Assembly: GCA_003576695.1 (NCBI GenBank)
Contig: QOZQ01000013.1
Location: forward strand, 1-64,000
Length of the DNA stretch: 64,000 nucleotides
Direction: 5' to 3'
From: Taklimakanibacter lacteus
Lineage (GTDB): Bacteria; Pseudomonadota; Alphaproteobacteria; Rhizobiales; Aestuariivirgaceae
Positions 23,883 to 33,642 of this stretch are shown here, piece after piece (position 1 is the first letter of the stretch; every line of letters starts with the position of its first letter). Made by a program: the position numbers and the translations under genes. Below the pieces are notes generated by a model. The model ran no database searches. It saw only the letters and a program-made list of their open reading frames with translations, and had not been told where the DNA came from.

Positions 23883-26282
23883 GTGCCAACATTTTCCCGC
23901 AGTCTAGAGAAGGCTCTCCACCGCGCGCTCGCCATCGCCAACGAGCGCAGCCATGAATATGCGACGCTCGAGCATCTGCTTCTCGCCCTGACCGACGACA
24001 AGGATGCCGCCGCCGTCATGCGCGCCTGCAGTGTCGACATCAACATCCTGCGCCGTAACCTCGAAAGCTATATCGACAGCGAGCTTGCCAATCTCATCGT
24101 CGACAATGTGAAGGAATCGAAGCCGACGGCCGGCTTCCAGCGCGTGATCCAGCGCGCCGTGATCCATGTCCAGTCTTCCGGACGCGACGAGGTGACCGGC
24201 GCCAATGTGCTCGTCGCGATCTTCGCCGAGCGCGAGAGCCACGCCGCCTATTTCCTGCAGGAGCAGGACATGACCCGCTATGACGCGGTCAACTATATCT
24301 CGCATGGCATCGCCAAGCGCGCCGGCCTCTCCGACTCGCGCCCCGCCCGCGGCGTCGAGCAGGACCAGCAGAGCGGCGACAACGACACCGGCGAAGGCAA
24401 GAAGAAGAACGAAGCGGACGCGCTCGAAGCCTATTGCGTCGACCTCAACAAGAAGGCCGCCGAAGGCCATGTCGACCCCCTGATCGGACGCGAGCAGGAA
24501 GTCAACCGGACGATCCAGATCCTGTGCCGGCGGCAGAAGAACAACCCGCTCTTCGTCGGTGATCCGGGCGTCGGCAAGACGGCGATCGCCGAGGGCCTGG
24601 CCCGCCGCATCGTCAACAACGAAGTTCCCGAGGTGCTGAAGGACTGCACCATCTACCAGCTCGACATGGGCGCGCTCCTCGCCGGCACGCGCTATCGCGG
24701 CGATTTCGAGGAACGCCTCAAGGCGGTGATCAAGGAGATCGAGCGTCAGCCCGGCGCCATCATGTTCATCGACGAGATCCACACGGTGATCGGCGCCGGC
24801 GCCACCTCGGGCGGCGCCATGGATGCGTCCAACCTGTTGAAGCCGGCGCTCGCCGGCGGCAATCTGCGCTGCATCGGCTCGACCACCTACAAGGAATACC
24901 GCCAGCATTTCGAGAAGGACCGCGCTCTGGTCCGCCGCTTCCAGAAGATCGACGTGAACGAGCCCTCGGTCGAGGATGCGGTCAAGATCCTCAAGGGCCT
25001 CAAGCCTTATTTCGAGGAGTTCCACAAGGTCCGCTACACCGATGACGCCATCGAGACGGCTGTGCAGCTGTCGGCGCGCTATATGAGCGACCGCAAGCTG
25101 CCCGACAAGGCGATCGACGTCATCGACGAGACCGGCGCATCCCTGATGCTGCTGCCCGAGAACAAGCGCAAGGCGGTCATCGGTGTCCCCGAGATCGAGG
25201 AAACCGTCGCCACCATGGCGCGCATCCCGCAGAAGACCGTGTCGAAGGACGATGCGACCGTGCTGCGTGAGCTCGACACCGAGCTGAAGCGCATGGTCTT
25301 CGGCCAGGACAAGGCGATCGGCGCGCTGGCCGGCGCCATCAAGCTCGCCCGCGCCGGGCTGCGCGAGCCGGAGAAGCCCATCGGCTGCTACCTGTTCTCA
25401 GGCCCGACCGGCGTCGGCAAGACCGAAGTGGCCAAACGCCTCGCCGAGGTCTTGGGCGTGAAGCTGCTGCGCTTCGACATGTCGGAATATATGGAGCGCC
25501 ATTCGGTGTCGCGCCTGATCGGCGCGCCCCCGGGCTATGTCGGCTTCGACCAGGGCGGCCTCCTGACCGACGGCGTCGACCAGAATCCCTATTGCGTGCT
25601 GCTGCTCGACGAGATCGAGAAGGCGCATCCCGACCTGTTCAACATCCTGCTGCAGGTGATGGATCACGGCAAATTGACCGATCACAACGGCAAGACGGTC
25701 GAGTTCCGCAACACCATCCTGATCATGACCACTAATGCCGGGGCCCAGGATCTGGCCAAGGCCGCCTTCGGCTTCACCCGCTCGGTCCGGGAAGGCGATG
25801 ACCAGGAGGCGATCACCCGCATGTTCTCGCCGGAATTCCGCAACCGGCTGGATGCGATCATTCCCTTCGACCATCTGCCGCCGGAAGTGGTGCGCAAGGT
25901 CGTCGAGAAGTTCGTCCTCCAGCTCGAGGCGCAGCTGTCCGAACGCCAGGTCAATATCGAGCTGTCGGAAGAGGCGGCCGCCTGGCTGGCCGAGAAGGGC
26001 TACGACCAGCAGATGGGGGCAAGGCCGCTGGCCCGTGTCATCCAGGAATACATCAAGAAGCCGCTGGCCGACGAGGTGCTGTTCGGCGAGCTCGCCAAGG
26101 GCGGCACGGTGCGCGTCCTCTTCGAGAAGACCGAGGACGGCGAAGGCAAGCTGCACTTCCAGTTCCTGGGCCGCGAGGAGGAGAAGGCGCTGCCGAAGCC
26201 GCCCGACCGCAAGGCTTTGCCGCGCAAGGCGACCGCCGCCAAGCCGCGCAAGGCGCCTAAGAAGAAAGAAAAACTGAATTAA
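23883..26282 (+). CDS. clpA: ATP-dependent Clp protease ATP-binding subunit ClpA
   Basis: A 799-residue AAA+ unfoldase that feeds substrates into ClpP. The N-domain (1-145) starts with the family signature [20 protein letters not shown]. Two ATPase modules follow, with Walker A motifs GDPGVGKT (about residue 225) and GPTGVGKT (about 507) and Walker [10 protein letters not shown] and [14 protein letters not shown] Lys/Arg/Pro-rich tail of about 40 residues ends the protein. The start is taken as GTG 23883 (MPTFSRSLE), with GAGG just before it, rather than an ATG at 23850 that lies inside clpS. Its last 4 bases overlap the convergent toxin gene. Confidence 0.96.
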   Translation: MPTFSRSLEKALHRALAIANERSHEYATLEHLLLALTDDKDAAAVMRACSVDINILRRNLESYIDSELANLIVDNVKESKPTAGFQRVIQRAVIHVQSSGRDEVTGANVLVAIFAERESHAAYFLQEQDMTRYDAVNYISHGIAKRAGLSDSRPARGVEQDQQSGDNDTGEGKKKNEADALEAYCVDLNKKAAEGHVDPLIGREQEVNRTIQILCRRQKNNPLFVGDPGVGKTAIAEGLARRIVNNEVPEVLKDCTIYQLDMGALLAGTRYRGDFEERLKAVIKEIERQPGAIMFIDEIHTVIGAGATSGGAMDASNLLKPALAGGNLRCIGSTTYKEYRQHFEKDRALVRRFQKIDVNEPSVEDAVKILKGLKPYFEEFHKVRYTDDAIETAVQLSARYMSDRKLPDKAIDVIDETGASLMLLPENKRKAVIGVPEIEETVATMARIPQKTVSKDDATVLRELDTELKRMVFGQDKAIGALAGAIKLARAGLREPEKPIGCYLFSGPTGVGKTEVAKRLAEVLGVKLLRFDMSEYMERHSVSRLIGAPPGYVGFDQGGLLTDGVDQNPYCVLLLDEIEKAHPDLFNILLQVMDHGKLTDHNGKTVEFRNTILIMTTNAGAQDLAKAAFGFTRSVREGDDQEAITRMFSPEFRNRLDAIIPFDHLPPEVVRKVVEKFVLQLEAQLSERQVNIELSEEAAAWLAEKGYDQQMGARPLARVIQEYIKKPLADEVLFGELAKGGTVRVLFEKTEDGEGKLHFQFLGREEEKALPKPPDRKALPRKATAAKPRKAPKKKEKLN

Positions 26283-26677
26283 GGTAAGAGGCGGGCAGGG
26301 AGACCTTGCATTGTCAGCAAGTCTACAGCTTGCTTGTCGAATGAGGCGAAGGTCTCTCCTCCCAACCAATGGCCTTCATAGGCCATGACGCCATCTGCGA
26401 AATCTCCACCCGCATCGAGCATCGCCAGTCCCGCTTCGGCGGCAGGACGGTTCATCGCGACATTGCGTGTCGCGATCAGCGAGCGGATTGCCGCGGAAAC
26501 ATCTCCCCTCGACAACTTGGCGCCTCGTTGCAGCACCCAGGCCAGCTCACACAGGCACACGAGCGGTACCGCAATCAAAGACGCCTCTCTGAGCAGTTTC
26601 GCCGCCGCTCGCGCCTGCTTGGCGTCGTCCTGGAGCATCACCCGGACAAGCACATTCGTGTCGACTGAGACCTTCAC
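26279..26677 (-). CDS. PIN-domain toxin (VapC-like)
   Basis: A 132-residue PIN-domain ribonuclease. Active-site acids are D6 in VSVDTNVLVR, E44 in LCELAWVLQR, and the Asp of GGDFADGVMAY and FDKQAV near the C-terminus. VapC toxins cut tRNA or rRNA. The GTG start overlaps the antitoxin stop by 4 bases (GTGA). The 3' end overlaps clpA by 4 bases in convergent orientation. Confidence 0.88.
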   Translation of the reverse strand: MKVSVDTNVLVRVMLQDDAKQARAAAKLLREASLIAVPLVCLCELAWVLQRGAKLSRGDVSAAIRSLIATRNVAMNRPAAEAGLAMLDAGGDFADGVMAYEGHWLGGETFASFDKQAVDLLTMQGLPARLLP

Positions 26678-26925
26678 CTCTTGCGTGCCCAGCCGGACGC
26701 GGCGATCTCATTCATTTCCTCTATCGAAAGCGGCTTCTTGGTCTTGCCCGCGAACAGGCCGATGAAATCATCAACTGTTCCCGACGGCTGCGCAGCCTTA
26801 AGCACAGCCCGACCTTCCGGCAGGAGATCCAGTTCGATCTTTTCGCCAGGCTTGATGCCAAGATGCTGCAACACGTTCTTGCGAAACGTGACTTGGCCCC
26901 GGTTCGTTACGGTCAGTTTCGTCAC
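26674..26925 (-). CDS. AbrB/MazE-type antitoxin of the PIN toxin
   Basis: An 83-residue protein with a SpoVT/AbrB swapped-hairpin DNA-binding domain (MTKLTVTNRGQVTFRKNVLQ, HLGIKPGEKIELDLLPEGRAV) and a C-terminal toxin-binding tail ending IAASGWARKR. The start is the GTG at 26925-26923, which has AGGAG 8 bases upstream; a TTG two codons earlier is too close to that site. The pair lies downstream of clpA with no shared direction. The ATTTTACATTACATT region beyond 26940 is AT-rich and probably holds the promoter. Confidence 0.85.
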   Translation of the reverse strand: MTKLTVTNRGQVTFRKNVLQHLGIKPGEKIELDLLPEGRAVLKAAQPSGTVDDFIGLFAGKTKKPLSIEEMNEIAASGWARKR

Positions 26926-26990
26926 TGACAAGTCTCCTGTGTTTCGAGTCTCAGTATAATGCAATTTTACATTACATTCAATGCCGCAAG

Positions 26991-28910
26991 CTACTCCATT
27001 CCGATCATATCGCGCGGCGGCCCTGGGAAATCGGCAAAGGCCGGCAGACCGGGCGCGTGCCCCAGGAGATCGCGCACCGCACGCGCTGCCTGGTCGATGG
27101 CGCAATTGGCGTAGGCATAGGCGCCTGAATCGGCATTGGCGATGGCGACCCGGCCCCAAGGCTTGCGCGCCGTCTCGATGGGGAGCTTCCCGTCCGGCCA
27201 GAAAGGGTCCCAGGGCCGCATATATTCGCGCGCATAGCCATGGGCCCAGCGATTGATGGTGATCGCCTCGATATCGCGAGCCGGATCGAAGCCGCCTTCC
27301 GCCAGCGCGCGGCCCAGCATGTCGCGGATCTCATGCTCCAACTCCGCGAAGCCGAGGCCGGCAAGCATGCGTCGTCCAGCCAGGCGCTGCTCATTGGGAG
27401 CGAGGCCGGCGGCGCCGAGCGGCACCTTGAGGAGCGTGAGGAGGGCAGGATCGCCTGGCTTCGACGGAAAGCGGTAGCTGCCCATGCTCACCGGAAAGTC
27501 GAGCGCCGCCCCGTGCCAGAAGGCGGAGGGCGCCTTGAAGCCGCGGATGCCGAGCCGCGCCAGGGCCCGCCAGTCGCGAATGAGGACATTGGCGAGGATG
27601 AGCGGCACCTTCTGCTGATCATCGAGGGCATCGACCTGCGGCTGCGCCAGTTCCTGCGTGAGATAGGGGATGACGCGATGCCAGCAGGCAAGGACGACAT
27701 GCCGACCCACCACCGTCTTGAGCTTGCCGTCCGCAACATAAGTGAGCGTGACGGATCGGGCATCCGCCGGCGCGCCGTCATGGACCACCTTCACGACCGA
27801 GGCATCGAGGCGCAAACGCACCGGGGAGCGCTCGACATCGAGCTTTCCATAGTCGACGGGCGTGGTCACCAGGCTTCCCATGCCGCGTCCCGGCAAAGCC
27901 TCGGGGATCAGCGCCCTGACCAGCGCGCGGGCGAGGCCGGCATTGCCATCGGGAAAATGAAAAACATAGGGATCGGGGTCATTGAGATTGCGCCGCGCGC
28001 TGGCGCTCATGGCGCGCTGCGGCACGTCCCCGAGGTCCATGCCGTCGAAGCCCGGATCCCAGTTTCCCCAGGCATCGAGCGCCGAGAAGGCATCGGCGCC
28101 GATGCCGAAATAGCCTTCGGGCGCATTCTGGATATAGGCGATGACCTGCGGATCGCAGCCGCAGATGCGGGTGAGAAAATCCGCATAGGTGGTGCGCGAC
28201 AGGATATCGAACTTCTCGGCGCGCGATTTGCCGGCCAGGTGATCGACCGAACCGTCGATGAGCGCGATGAGATCGCGCTTGGCCTTGTCATTGAGCGGCG
28301 TCGCAGACACCCAGTCGGCCGCTCTCTCGGTCTGCCTGACCAGGCGGTCCGCGCCGAAGACCTCCTTGCGGAAGAACACGCCCGCGCCGAGCTTGTGCCG
28401 ATCGGCCCAGCCTTCGTCGTAATGGGTTTTGAGCTTGCCGGTGTCGATCGCGATATCGGCGAGGAGCTGACGCACCGCCGGCGAAAAATAGCTCGGCGTC
28501 TGCAGCGACTGTGACCCGCCATAGCCGATGATCCTGCGGCCGTTGCGCGCGGTGAACTCATTGCGGCGTGCATGGCCGCCGAAATCATCCGCGCTTTCTA
28601 GGATGAGAATGCGTGCCTTGCCGCCCGATTGCTGGCGATAGAGGAAGGCGGCGGCGAGCCCGCTGATGCCAGCGCCCACCACCACGAGGTCATAGGTCTC
28701 GCTTGTTGCCTCAGGGGCTCCAGCCTTGTCCCAGAAGTTTCCATCGCGCAAGGCATGCATGACGCTGGCCGACGCCGTGGTCTGGCCGCGCAAGCCGGTG
28801 GCGGCCGGGGGATAGCTTGCTGCTTCCGCCGGCGCCGGGCCTGCCAGGACCGCACCTGCCGTGAGCAGCACACCATCCAGGAAGTCGCGGCGCGTGATCC
28901 GGCGCACCAT
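26991..28910 (-). CDS. Tat-exported FAD-dependent oxidoreductase, spermidine-dehydrogenase-like
   Basis: A 639-residue periplasmic flavoprotein. The N-terminus has a twin-arginine signal (RRITRRDFLDGVLL) and an Ala-rich hydrophobic stretch ending AEAA. The FAD-binding fold starts YDLVVVGAGISGLAAAFLYR with the acidic strand end ILILESADDFGGHARRNEF. The final part (RVAIANADSGAYAYANCAID) contacts flavin in this family. Overall layout and size fit the periplasmic spermidine/amine dehydrogenases; the substrate is an inference. Last gene of a six-gene unit, 13 bases after the HIT gene. Confidence 0.78.
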   Translation of the reverse strand: MVRRITRRDFLDGVLLTAGAVLAGPAPAEAASYPPAATGLRGQTTASASVMHALRDGNFWDKAGAPEATSETYDLVVVGAGISGLAAAFLYRQQSGGKARILILESADDFGGHARRNEFTARNGRRIIGYGGSQSLQTPSYFSPAVRQLLADIAIDTGKLKTHYDEGWADRHKLGAGVFFRKEVFGADRLVRQTERAADWVSATPLNDKAKRDLIALIDGSVDHLAGKSRAEKFDILSRTTYADFLTRICGCDPQVIAYIQNAPEGYFGIGADAFSALDAWGNWDPGFDGMDLGDVPQRAMSASARRNLNDPDPYVFHFPDGNAGLARALVRALIPEALPGRGMGSLVTTPVDYGKLDVERSPVRLRLDASVVKVVHDGAPADARSVTLTYVADGKLKTVVGRHVVLACWHRVIPYLTQELAQPQVDALDDQQKVPLILANVLIRDWRALARLGIRGFKAPSAFWHGAALDFPVSMGSYRFPSKPGDPALLTLLKVPLGAAGLAPNEQRLAGRRMLAGLGFAELEHEIRDMLGRALAEGGFDPARDIEAITINRWAHGYAREYMRPWDPFWPDGKLPIETARKPWGRVAIANADSGAYAYANCAIDQAARAVRDLLGHAPGLPAFADFPGPPRDMIGME

Positions 28911-28923
28911 GGCACGGCCTGTG

Positions 28924-29358
28924 TCAGGTCTGCGGCGAATTGAGCGCCTGCTTGATCATCTCGGCATGGCGGGCAAGCAGCGTCATGTCGGCCATCTTGC
29001 CCGAATGCGGGCGCAGCGCCTCGCCTGCCTTGCGCGGCACGACATGGACATGGAGATGGAACACGGTCTGCCCGGCCGCTTCCTCATTGAACTGCTTGAC
29101 CAGCACGCCTTCCGCGCCAAAAGCCTGCTGCACGGCCCGTGCGATCACCTGCACCGTCTCGAACAGCGGCTTGAAGATGGCGGGATCGGCATCGAGCAGA
29201 CTGCGCGACGGCGCGCGCGGCAGCACCAGCACATGGCCGTCGGCCTGCGGCATGATATCCATGATGACGAGGGTGTCGGAATCCTCATAGACCTTGATGG
29301 AAGGGATTTCGCCCCGCAGGATCTTGGCGAAGATGTTGTTGGGATCATAGGCAGGCAT
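28924..29358 (-). CDS. HIT-family protein
   Basis: A 144-residue nucleotide-binding hydrolase. The histidine triad is HLHVHVVP, with the upstream helix start YDPNNIFAKILRGEIPSIKVYED and the sheet VLVLPRAPSRSLLDAD typical of the bacterial Hint branch, which cleaves nucleoside phosphoramidates. ATG 29358 has GGAGCGG upstream. It follows the FemAB-like gene after 22 bases. Confidence 0.92.
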   Translation of the reverse strand: MPAYDPNNIFAKILRGEIPSIKVYEDSDTLVIMDIMPQADGHVLVLPRAPSRSLLDADPAIFKPLFETVQVIARAVQQAFGAEGVLVKQFNEEAAGQTVFHLHVHVVPRKAGEALRPHSGKMADMTLLARHAEMIKQALNSPQT

Positions 29359-29380
29359 CGGACCGCTCCATCTCTTCCGT

Positions 29381-30532
29381 CTAGAAATCTTCCTCGCCAG
29401 CATTCCTGAACGGCGCGTGCTCGGCAAGGGCGCTCTGATCTTCCGCGACCGCTTCTCTTTCATGGTCGAGATAATCGGCAACCGCGCGGGCAAGGCCCGG
29501 ATGGGCGAGATAATGCAGGCTGTAGGTGCTTTTCGGCAGATAGCCACGGGCCAGCTTGTGCGGGCCCTGGGCGCCGGCCTCCACCCGGGAGAGCTTGCGG
29601 GCGATGGCGAATTCGATGGCCTGGTAATAGCAGGCCTCGAAATGCAGGTTCTGGTGGTGCTCGAGAGCCCCCCAGTTGCGCCCGTAGAGCGCATCGGAGC
29701 CGATGAAATTGAGCGCGCCAGCGACGATCCGACCCCGCCGCTTCGCGAAAACAAGGAGAATATGGTCGGCCATGCTCTGGCCGATCAGGCTGAAGAAGCG
29801 CCGGGTCAGATAGGGGCTGCCCCATTTGCGCGAGCCGGTATCCATGTAGAAATCGAAAAAAGCGTCCCAATGCGCTTCGGTGATCTCAGCCCCGGTCACC
29901 CACTCGCAAGCGATGCCCGCCGCGCGCACGCTGTCGCGCTCTTTCCGGATATTCTTGCGCTTGCGCGAGGAGAGATCTGCCAGGAACGCATCGAAAGTCG
30001 CATAATCCTGGTTGAACCAATGGAACTGCGTGTCGGTGCGTTTGAGCCATGGCGCTTGCCCCAGCGCGTTCCAGTCCTCCTCCGGGAGGAAGGTGACATG
30101 GACCGAGCTCGCCTGGCGCTCCGTGGCGAGCTGGCGCAACCCCGAAAGCAGGAGCGCCCGCAGCTCGACCGTCGGCGCCAGAAGCCTGGGCCCCGTCACC
30201 GGCGTGAACGGAACCGCCGTCTGCAGCTTCGGATAATAGTCCCCGCCGGCGCGCTGGAAGGCATCGGCCCAGGCGTGGTCGAAGACATATTCGCCCATGC
30301 TGTGGGATTTGAGATAGGCGGGGGCAACCCCTAGAACCGCACCCACATCGTCCTTCACCGCCAAATGCTGACCAAGCCATCCGGTCTTGCGGGTAGCCGA
30401 ATCCGATTTCTCAAGAGCGCTCAGAAAATCGTGCGATATGAATGGGTTGAATGAGGTTCCTGAAGATTTGGCGCAAGCGTCCCAGTCCGCCTTGCGGATA
30501 TCATCAATGCTTGAGACGACTTCGATCTTCAT
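29381..30532 (-). CDS. FemAB-like GNAT protein (DUF482 family)
   Basis: A 383-residue cytoplasmic protein of the PF04339/DUF482 family, annotated elsewhere as peptidogalycan biosynthesis protein. Conserved segments are NPFISHDFLSALEKS, YVFDHAWADAFQRAGG, YPKLQTAVPFTPVTGPRLL and FDAFLADLSSRKRKNIRKER, with a C-terminal transferase half (NLHFEACYYQAIEFAI, LARGYLPKSTYSLHY). The function is not established; the fold suggests aminoacyl or acyl transfer. The ATG overlaps the GDPD stop by 1 base (TGATG). Confidence 0.88.
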   Translation of the reverse strand: MKIEVVSSIDDIRKADWDACAKSSGTSFNPFISHDFLSALEKSDSATRKTGWLGQHLAVKDDVGAVLGVAPAYLKSHSMGEYVFDHAWADAFQRAGGDYYPKLQTAVPFTPVTGPRLLAPTVELRALLLSGLRQLATERQASSVHVTFLPEEDWNALGQAPWLKRTDTQFHWFNQDYATFDAFLADLSSRKRKNIRKERDSVRAAGIACEWVTGAEITEAHWDAFFDFYMDTGSRKWGSPYLTRRFFSLIGQSMADHILLVFAKRRGRIVAGALNFIGSDALYGRNWGALEHHQNLHFEACYYQAIEFAIARKLSRVEAGAQGPHKLARGYLPKSTYSLHYLAHPGLARAVADYLDHEREAVAEDQSALAEHAPFRNAGEEDF

Positions 30533-31296
30533 CAGGCACGGAAACCCTCGAAGGTGATCTGGTCGCTGTAGCGCCGCGCCGCGGCGGCGTCCTCGGCGCT
30601 GCGTATGGTCCATGAGATCACCGGCCGCCCGGTTTCGCGGAATTGCGTGACCGGCGCATAGGGCAGGTCGCGCCAATGATAGGAGATGAAATCGGGCTGC
30701 GTGTCGCCAATATGCCCGAAGTCGCGAAGTGCCACGCGGGCACTCACCGGCAGGATGTCGTAGTCGGGATGGGTGACCCGGTCGGCCACGATGCCGCGCA
30801 CGATCTGGGGCGCCAGTTTCCGCACCGTCGCGATCACCTTGGGATCGAAGGACATGAAGCAGAAAGGCCCCTCATAATCCTGCACCAGCTCGACCGCCCG
30901 CCGGGCCAGAACCTCATTGCCGTCCCACAGGCTCTTGAGCTCGATGACGAGCGGCACCTGGCCATCGACCTGCGCCAGGAGCTGGCTCAGTGTCTGGATC
31001 CGGTCGCTGCCCGCCTTGAACGCCAACGCCTGGAGCTCGGTTGCGGAATGGCGGGCGACGAAGCCCTTGGCCTGCATCAGCCGATCGAGCGTCTCGTCAT
31101 GAAAAACGAGGGCCTCGCCGTCGCCGCTCGCCTGCAGATCGCATTCGATGGCATAGCCCAGGACGATCGCCGCGGCGAAGGCGCTCTTGGTGTTCTCGAT
31201 GACGCCTTGCTTCGCGTCATGGAAACCGCGATGCGCGATCGGCCGGCCGGTGAGCCAGTCAAGATGGCGCAAGGCGGGCGACCAGCGCGTGCTCAT
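30532..31296 (-). CDS. Glycerophosphodiester phosphodiesterase family protein
   Basis: A 254-residue GDPD-family phosphodiesterase of the PI-PLC-like barrel fold. The signature HRGFHDAKQGVIENTKSAF at the N-terminus contains the catalytic HR, and ECDLQ plus VFHDETLDRL supply the metal acids and second histidine. It releases glycerol 3-phosphate from deacylated phospholipids, or acts on related phosphodiesters. No signal peptide is seen. The start overlaps the RidA stop by 4 bases (ATGA). Confidence 0.92.
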   Translation of the reverse strand: MSTRWSPALRHLDWLTGRPIAHRGFHDAKQGVIENTKSAFAAAIVLGYAIECDLQASGDGEALVFHDETLDRLMQAKGFVARHSATELQALAFKAGSDRIQTLSQLLAQVDGQVPLVIELKSLWDGNEVLARRAVELVQDYEGPFCFMSFDPKVIATVRKLAPQIVRGIVADRVTHPDYDILPVSARVALRDFGHIGDTQPDFISYHWRDLPYAPVTQFRETGRPVISWTIRSAEDAAAARRYSDQITFEGFRA

Positions 31297-31757
31297 TCGA
31301 CCTCGGCGATGGCCTCGACCTCGACCGCGACATTGACCGGCAGCGAGCCGGAGCCGACCGCCGAGCGCGCATGCTTGCCCTTGTCGCCGAAGACTTCGAC
31401 CATGAAGTCGGAGGCGCCGTTGATCACTTTCGGATGGTCGGCGAATTCGGGCGTGCCGTTGACGAAGCCGACGAGCTTCACGATGCGCTTGACCTTGTCG
31501 AGATTGCCGCCGCAGGCATCCTTGAGCTGCGCCACGATATTGATGGCGCACAGGCGCGCCGCCTTGGCGCCGTCCTCGACGGTGAAGTCCTTGCCGACCT
31601 TGCCCTGATATTCGATCTTGCCGTCCTTCAGCGTGACCTGGCCCGCCGTATAGACGAGATTGCCGGTGCGGACCCAGCCGACATAATTGGCGACCGGCTT
31701 GGCGGGCGAGGGCAGGGTAATGCCGAGTTCGGCGAGTTTCTTGTCGATCTGGCTCAT
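31293..31757 (-). CDS. RidA-family protein (about 154-residue subfamily)
   Basis: A 154-residue trimeric enamine/imine deaminase of the YjgF/YER057c/UK114 superfamily. It is longer at the N-terminus than RidA itself (LAELGITLPSPAKPVANYV). The conserved end KHARSAVGSGSLPVNVAVEV includes the arginine that anchors the substrate carboxylate. It follows the dehydrogenase gene after 18 bases. A second, unlike RidA gene is at 42298-42690. Confidence 0.93.
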   Translation of the reverse strand: MSQIDKKLAELGITLPSPAKPVANYVGWVRTGNLVYTAGQVTLKDGKIEYQGKVGKDFTVEDGAKAARLCAINIVAQLKDACGGNLDKVKRIVKLVGFVNGTPEFADHPKVINGASDFMVEVFGDKGKHARSAVGSGSLPVNVAVEVEAIAEVE

Positions 31758-31775
31758 GCGTGTCTCCTTGGCTTG

Positions 31776-32747
31776 TCAGGTCAAAAGGTCCCGGGGCCTG
31801 GCCCCGGCAAAAAAGGCATCGAGATTGTCGGCCGCCCGCATGCCCATGTCGACGCGGGTATCGCGCGTCGCGCTGCCGAGATGGGGCAGCAGGAACACAT
31901 TGTCGAGCGAACGATAGCGCGGATCGATCTTCGGCTCGTTGCGGAAGACATCGAGCCCGGCGGCGGCGAGCCTGCCCGATTTGAGGTTGGCAATCAGCGC
32001 ATCGTCGTCGACGATGTCGCCGCGCGCCGAATTGACGATGATGGCGCCCCTGGGCAGTTTCGCGATCAGCTTCTCATTGACGATCCCGCGGGTCTCGGGC
32101 GTCGAGGCGCAATTGATCGACAGGAAATCGCAATAGGGCAGCATGTCGAAGAGATCGGCATGATAGCGGGCGCCGAGGGCGAGGTCAGGCGCCACCGGCC
32201 GCCGATTATGATAATGGAGCTCCATGTCGAAAGCCTGGGCGCGCCTGGCCACCGCCTGGCCGATGCGCCCCAGGCCCAGAATGCCGAGCCGCCGCCCGGT
32301 GACGTCATAGCCCAGGGGTTCGGTCAGCGACCATGAGTCCCAGCGGTTCTCGCGCACCATCCGCTCGCCCCAGGAGGCACCGCGCGCCGCCCCCAGGATG
32401 AGGAGAAGCGTTATATCGGCGGTGGCGTTGGTGAGCACGTCAGGGGTGTTGGTCACCGCGATATTGCGGCTGCGCGCCGCCGCAATATCGACATGCTCAT
32501 GGCCCACCGAAAAGGTCGCGATGATCTTAACCGACGGCGGCAGTTTCGCGATGATTCCCGTTGCGAAGCCTTTATCCATGGACGTGATCAGGAGCGCATC
32601 CTTGCCTTCGGCGCCCTCGAGAATCTCCGCCTCGCTCATCGGGTGGTCATCGGCATTGAACTGGGCCTGATAGGCTGCGCCAAGGCGGGTTTCCACCTCC
32701 TGGGGCAGGCGTCTGGTCGCCAGAAGACGTGGTAAGGCAGGGGCCAT
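31776..32747 (-). CDS. D-2-hydroxyacid dehydrogenase (glyoxylate/hydroxypyruvate reductase type)
   Basis: A 323-residue NAD(P)H enzyme. The nucleotide-binding domain has RRLGILGLGRIGQAVARRA, and the catalytic set is Arg in INCASTPETRGI, Glu in DVFRNEP and His in LLPHLGSATRDTR. It is probably a glyoxylate or hydroxypyruvate reductase; the exact substrate is inferred from overall similarity. First gene of the minus-strand unit that runs to 26991. It is divergent from eipB with 49 bases between the starts. Confidence 0.92.
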   Translation of the reverse strand: MAPALPRLLATRRLPQEVETRLGAAYQAQFNADDHPMSEAEILEGAEGKDALLITSMDKGFATGIIAKLPPSVKIIATFSVGHEHVDIAAARSRNIAVTNTPDVLTNATADITLLLILGAARGASWGERMVRENRWDSWSLTEPLGYDVTGRRLGILGLGRIGQAVARRAQAFDMELHYHNRRPVAPDLALGARYHADLFDMLPYCDFLSINCASTPETRGIVNEKLIAKLPRGAIIVNSARGDIVDDDALIANLKSGRLAAAGLDVFRNEPKIDPRYRSLDNVFLLPHLGSATRDTRVDMGMRAADNLDAFFAGARPRDLLT

Positions 32748-32796
32748 TGTTGCGAGCTACCGTTTGGCTTAAGAGGGCGGGTTGAAGAGGATCGAG

Positions 32797-33642
32797 ATGA
32801 CCGGGACTAGAAAACACCAGATCAAACGCGGCGCAAGTCTTCTGTTGGGCATCGCTGCCCTTGCGGCATTAGGCAGCAATGCCTGGGCTTCGGTGACGAT
32901 CCGCGCCCACCGCGCCGTCTATGACCTGAGGCTCGAGCGCTCGACCGAGCGTTCCAACGTCTCCGGCGCCGACGGCCGCATGGTCATGGAATTGACGGGC
33001 TCGACCTGCGATGGCTGGTCGACCAGCTTCCGCCGTGTCATGGAGATGCGGCCGAATGAAGGGGAGACCCAGCTTTTCGACAACCAGGTCGCTTCCTGGG
33101 AAGCGGGCGACGGCACGGCGCTGCAGCTCAACGACAAGCAATTCATCAATAACCGCCTGGAGAGCGAGACCAAGCTCAAGGCCGACATGCAGAGCGACCG
33201 CACGGGCGGCAAGGGCGCCATCACCGAGCCCAAGCCCGAGGAATTCGAGTTGCCGTCGGGCGTTCTCTTCCCGATGGCGCATCAGCTTCACATCATGCAG
33301 GCCGCCGAGCGCGGCGAGACCCGCGATGTCAGCATCCTGTTCGATGGCGCCTCGGGATCGAAGGTCTACAAGGTGATTTCCTTCATCGGCAAGCGCAAGG
33401 AAGCGGGCTCCGATCCGAATGTCGACAAGGATCTGAAGGACCTCGCCTATTGGCCGCTGTCAGTGACGTTCTACGAATATAAGCCGGACCAGGCGACAGC
33501 CGAGGAGCTGCCAAGCTATCAGATGAGCTTTCCAATCTATGAGAACGGCGTCGCCGGGACGCTCATGATCGATTACGGCGACTATGTGCTGTCCGGCAAG
33601 CTGACTTCGATCGAACTCCTCAACCAGCCGGCCTGCAACTAG
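32797..33642 (+). CDS. eipB: EipB-family periplasmic envelope-integrity protein (DUF1849)
   Basis: A 281-residue exported protein of the EipB family, needed for envelope integrity in Brucella. A signal peptide covers about residues 1-31. The mature part starts [21 protein letters not shown], the family hallmark, and is rich in beta strands. Two cysteines, in GSTCDGWST and at the C-terminus (QPACN), match the conserved disulfide. ATG 32797 has GAGG upstream; a TTG at 32782 is an alternative. Its 3' end overlaps dinB by 4 bases. Confidence 0.93.
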   Translation: MTGTRKHQIKRGASLLLGIAALAALGSNAWASVTIRAHRAVYDLRLERSTERSNVSGADGRMVMELTGSTCDGWSTSFRRVMEMRPNEGETQLFDNQVASWEAGDGTALQLNDKQFINNRLESETKLKADMQSDRTGGKGAITEPKPEEFELPSGVLFPMAHQLHIMQAAERGETRDVSILFDGASGSKVYKVISFIGKRKEAGSDPNVDKDLKDLAYWPLSVTFYEYKPDQATAEELPSYQMSFPIYENGVAGTLMIDYGDYVLSGKLTSIELLNQPACN

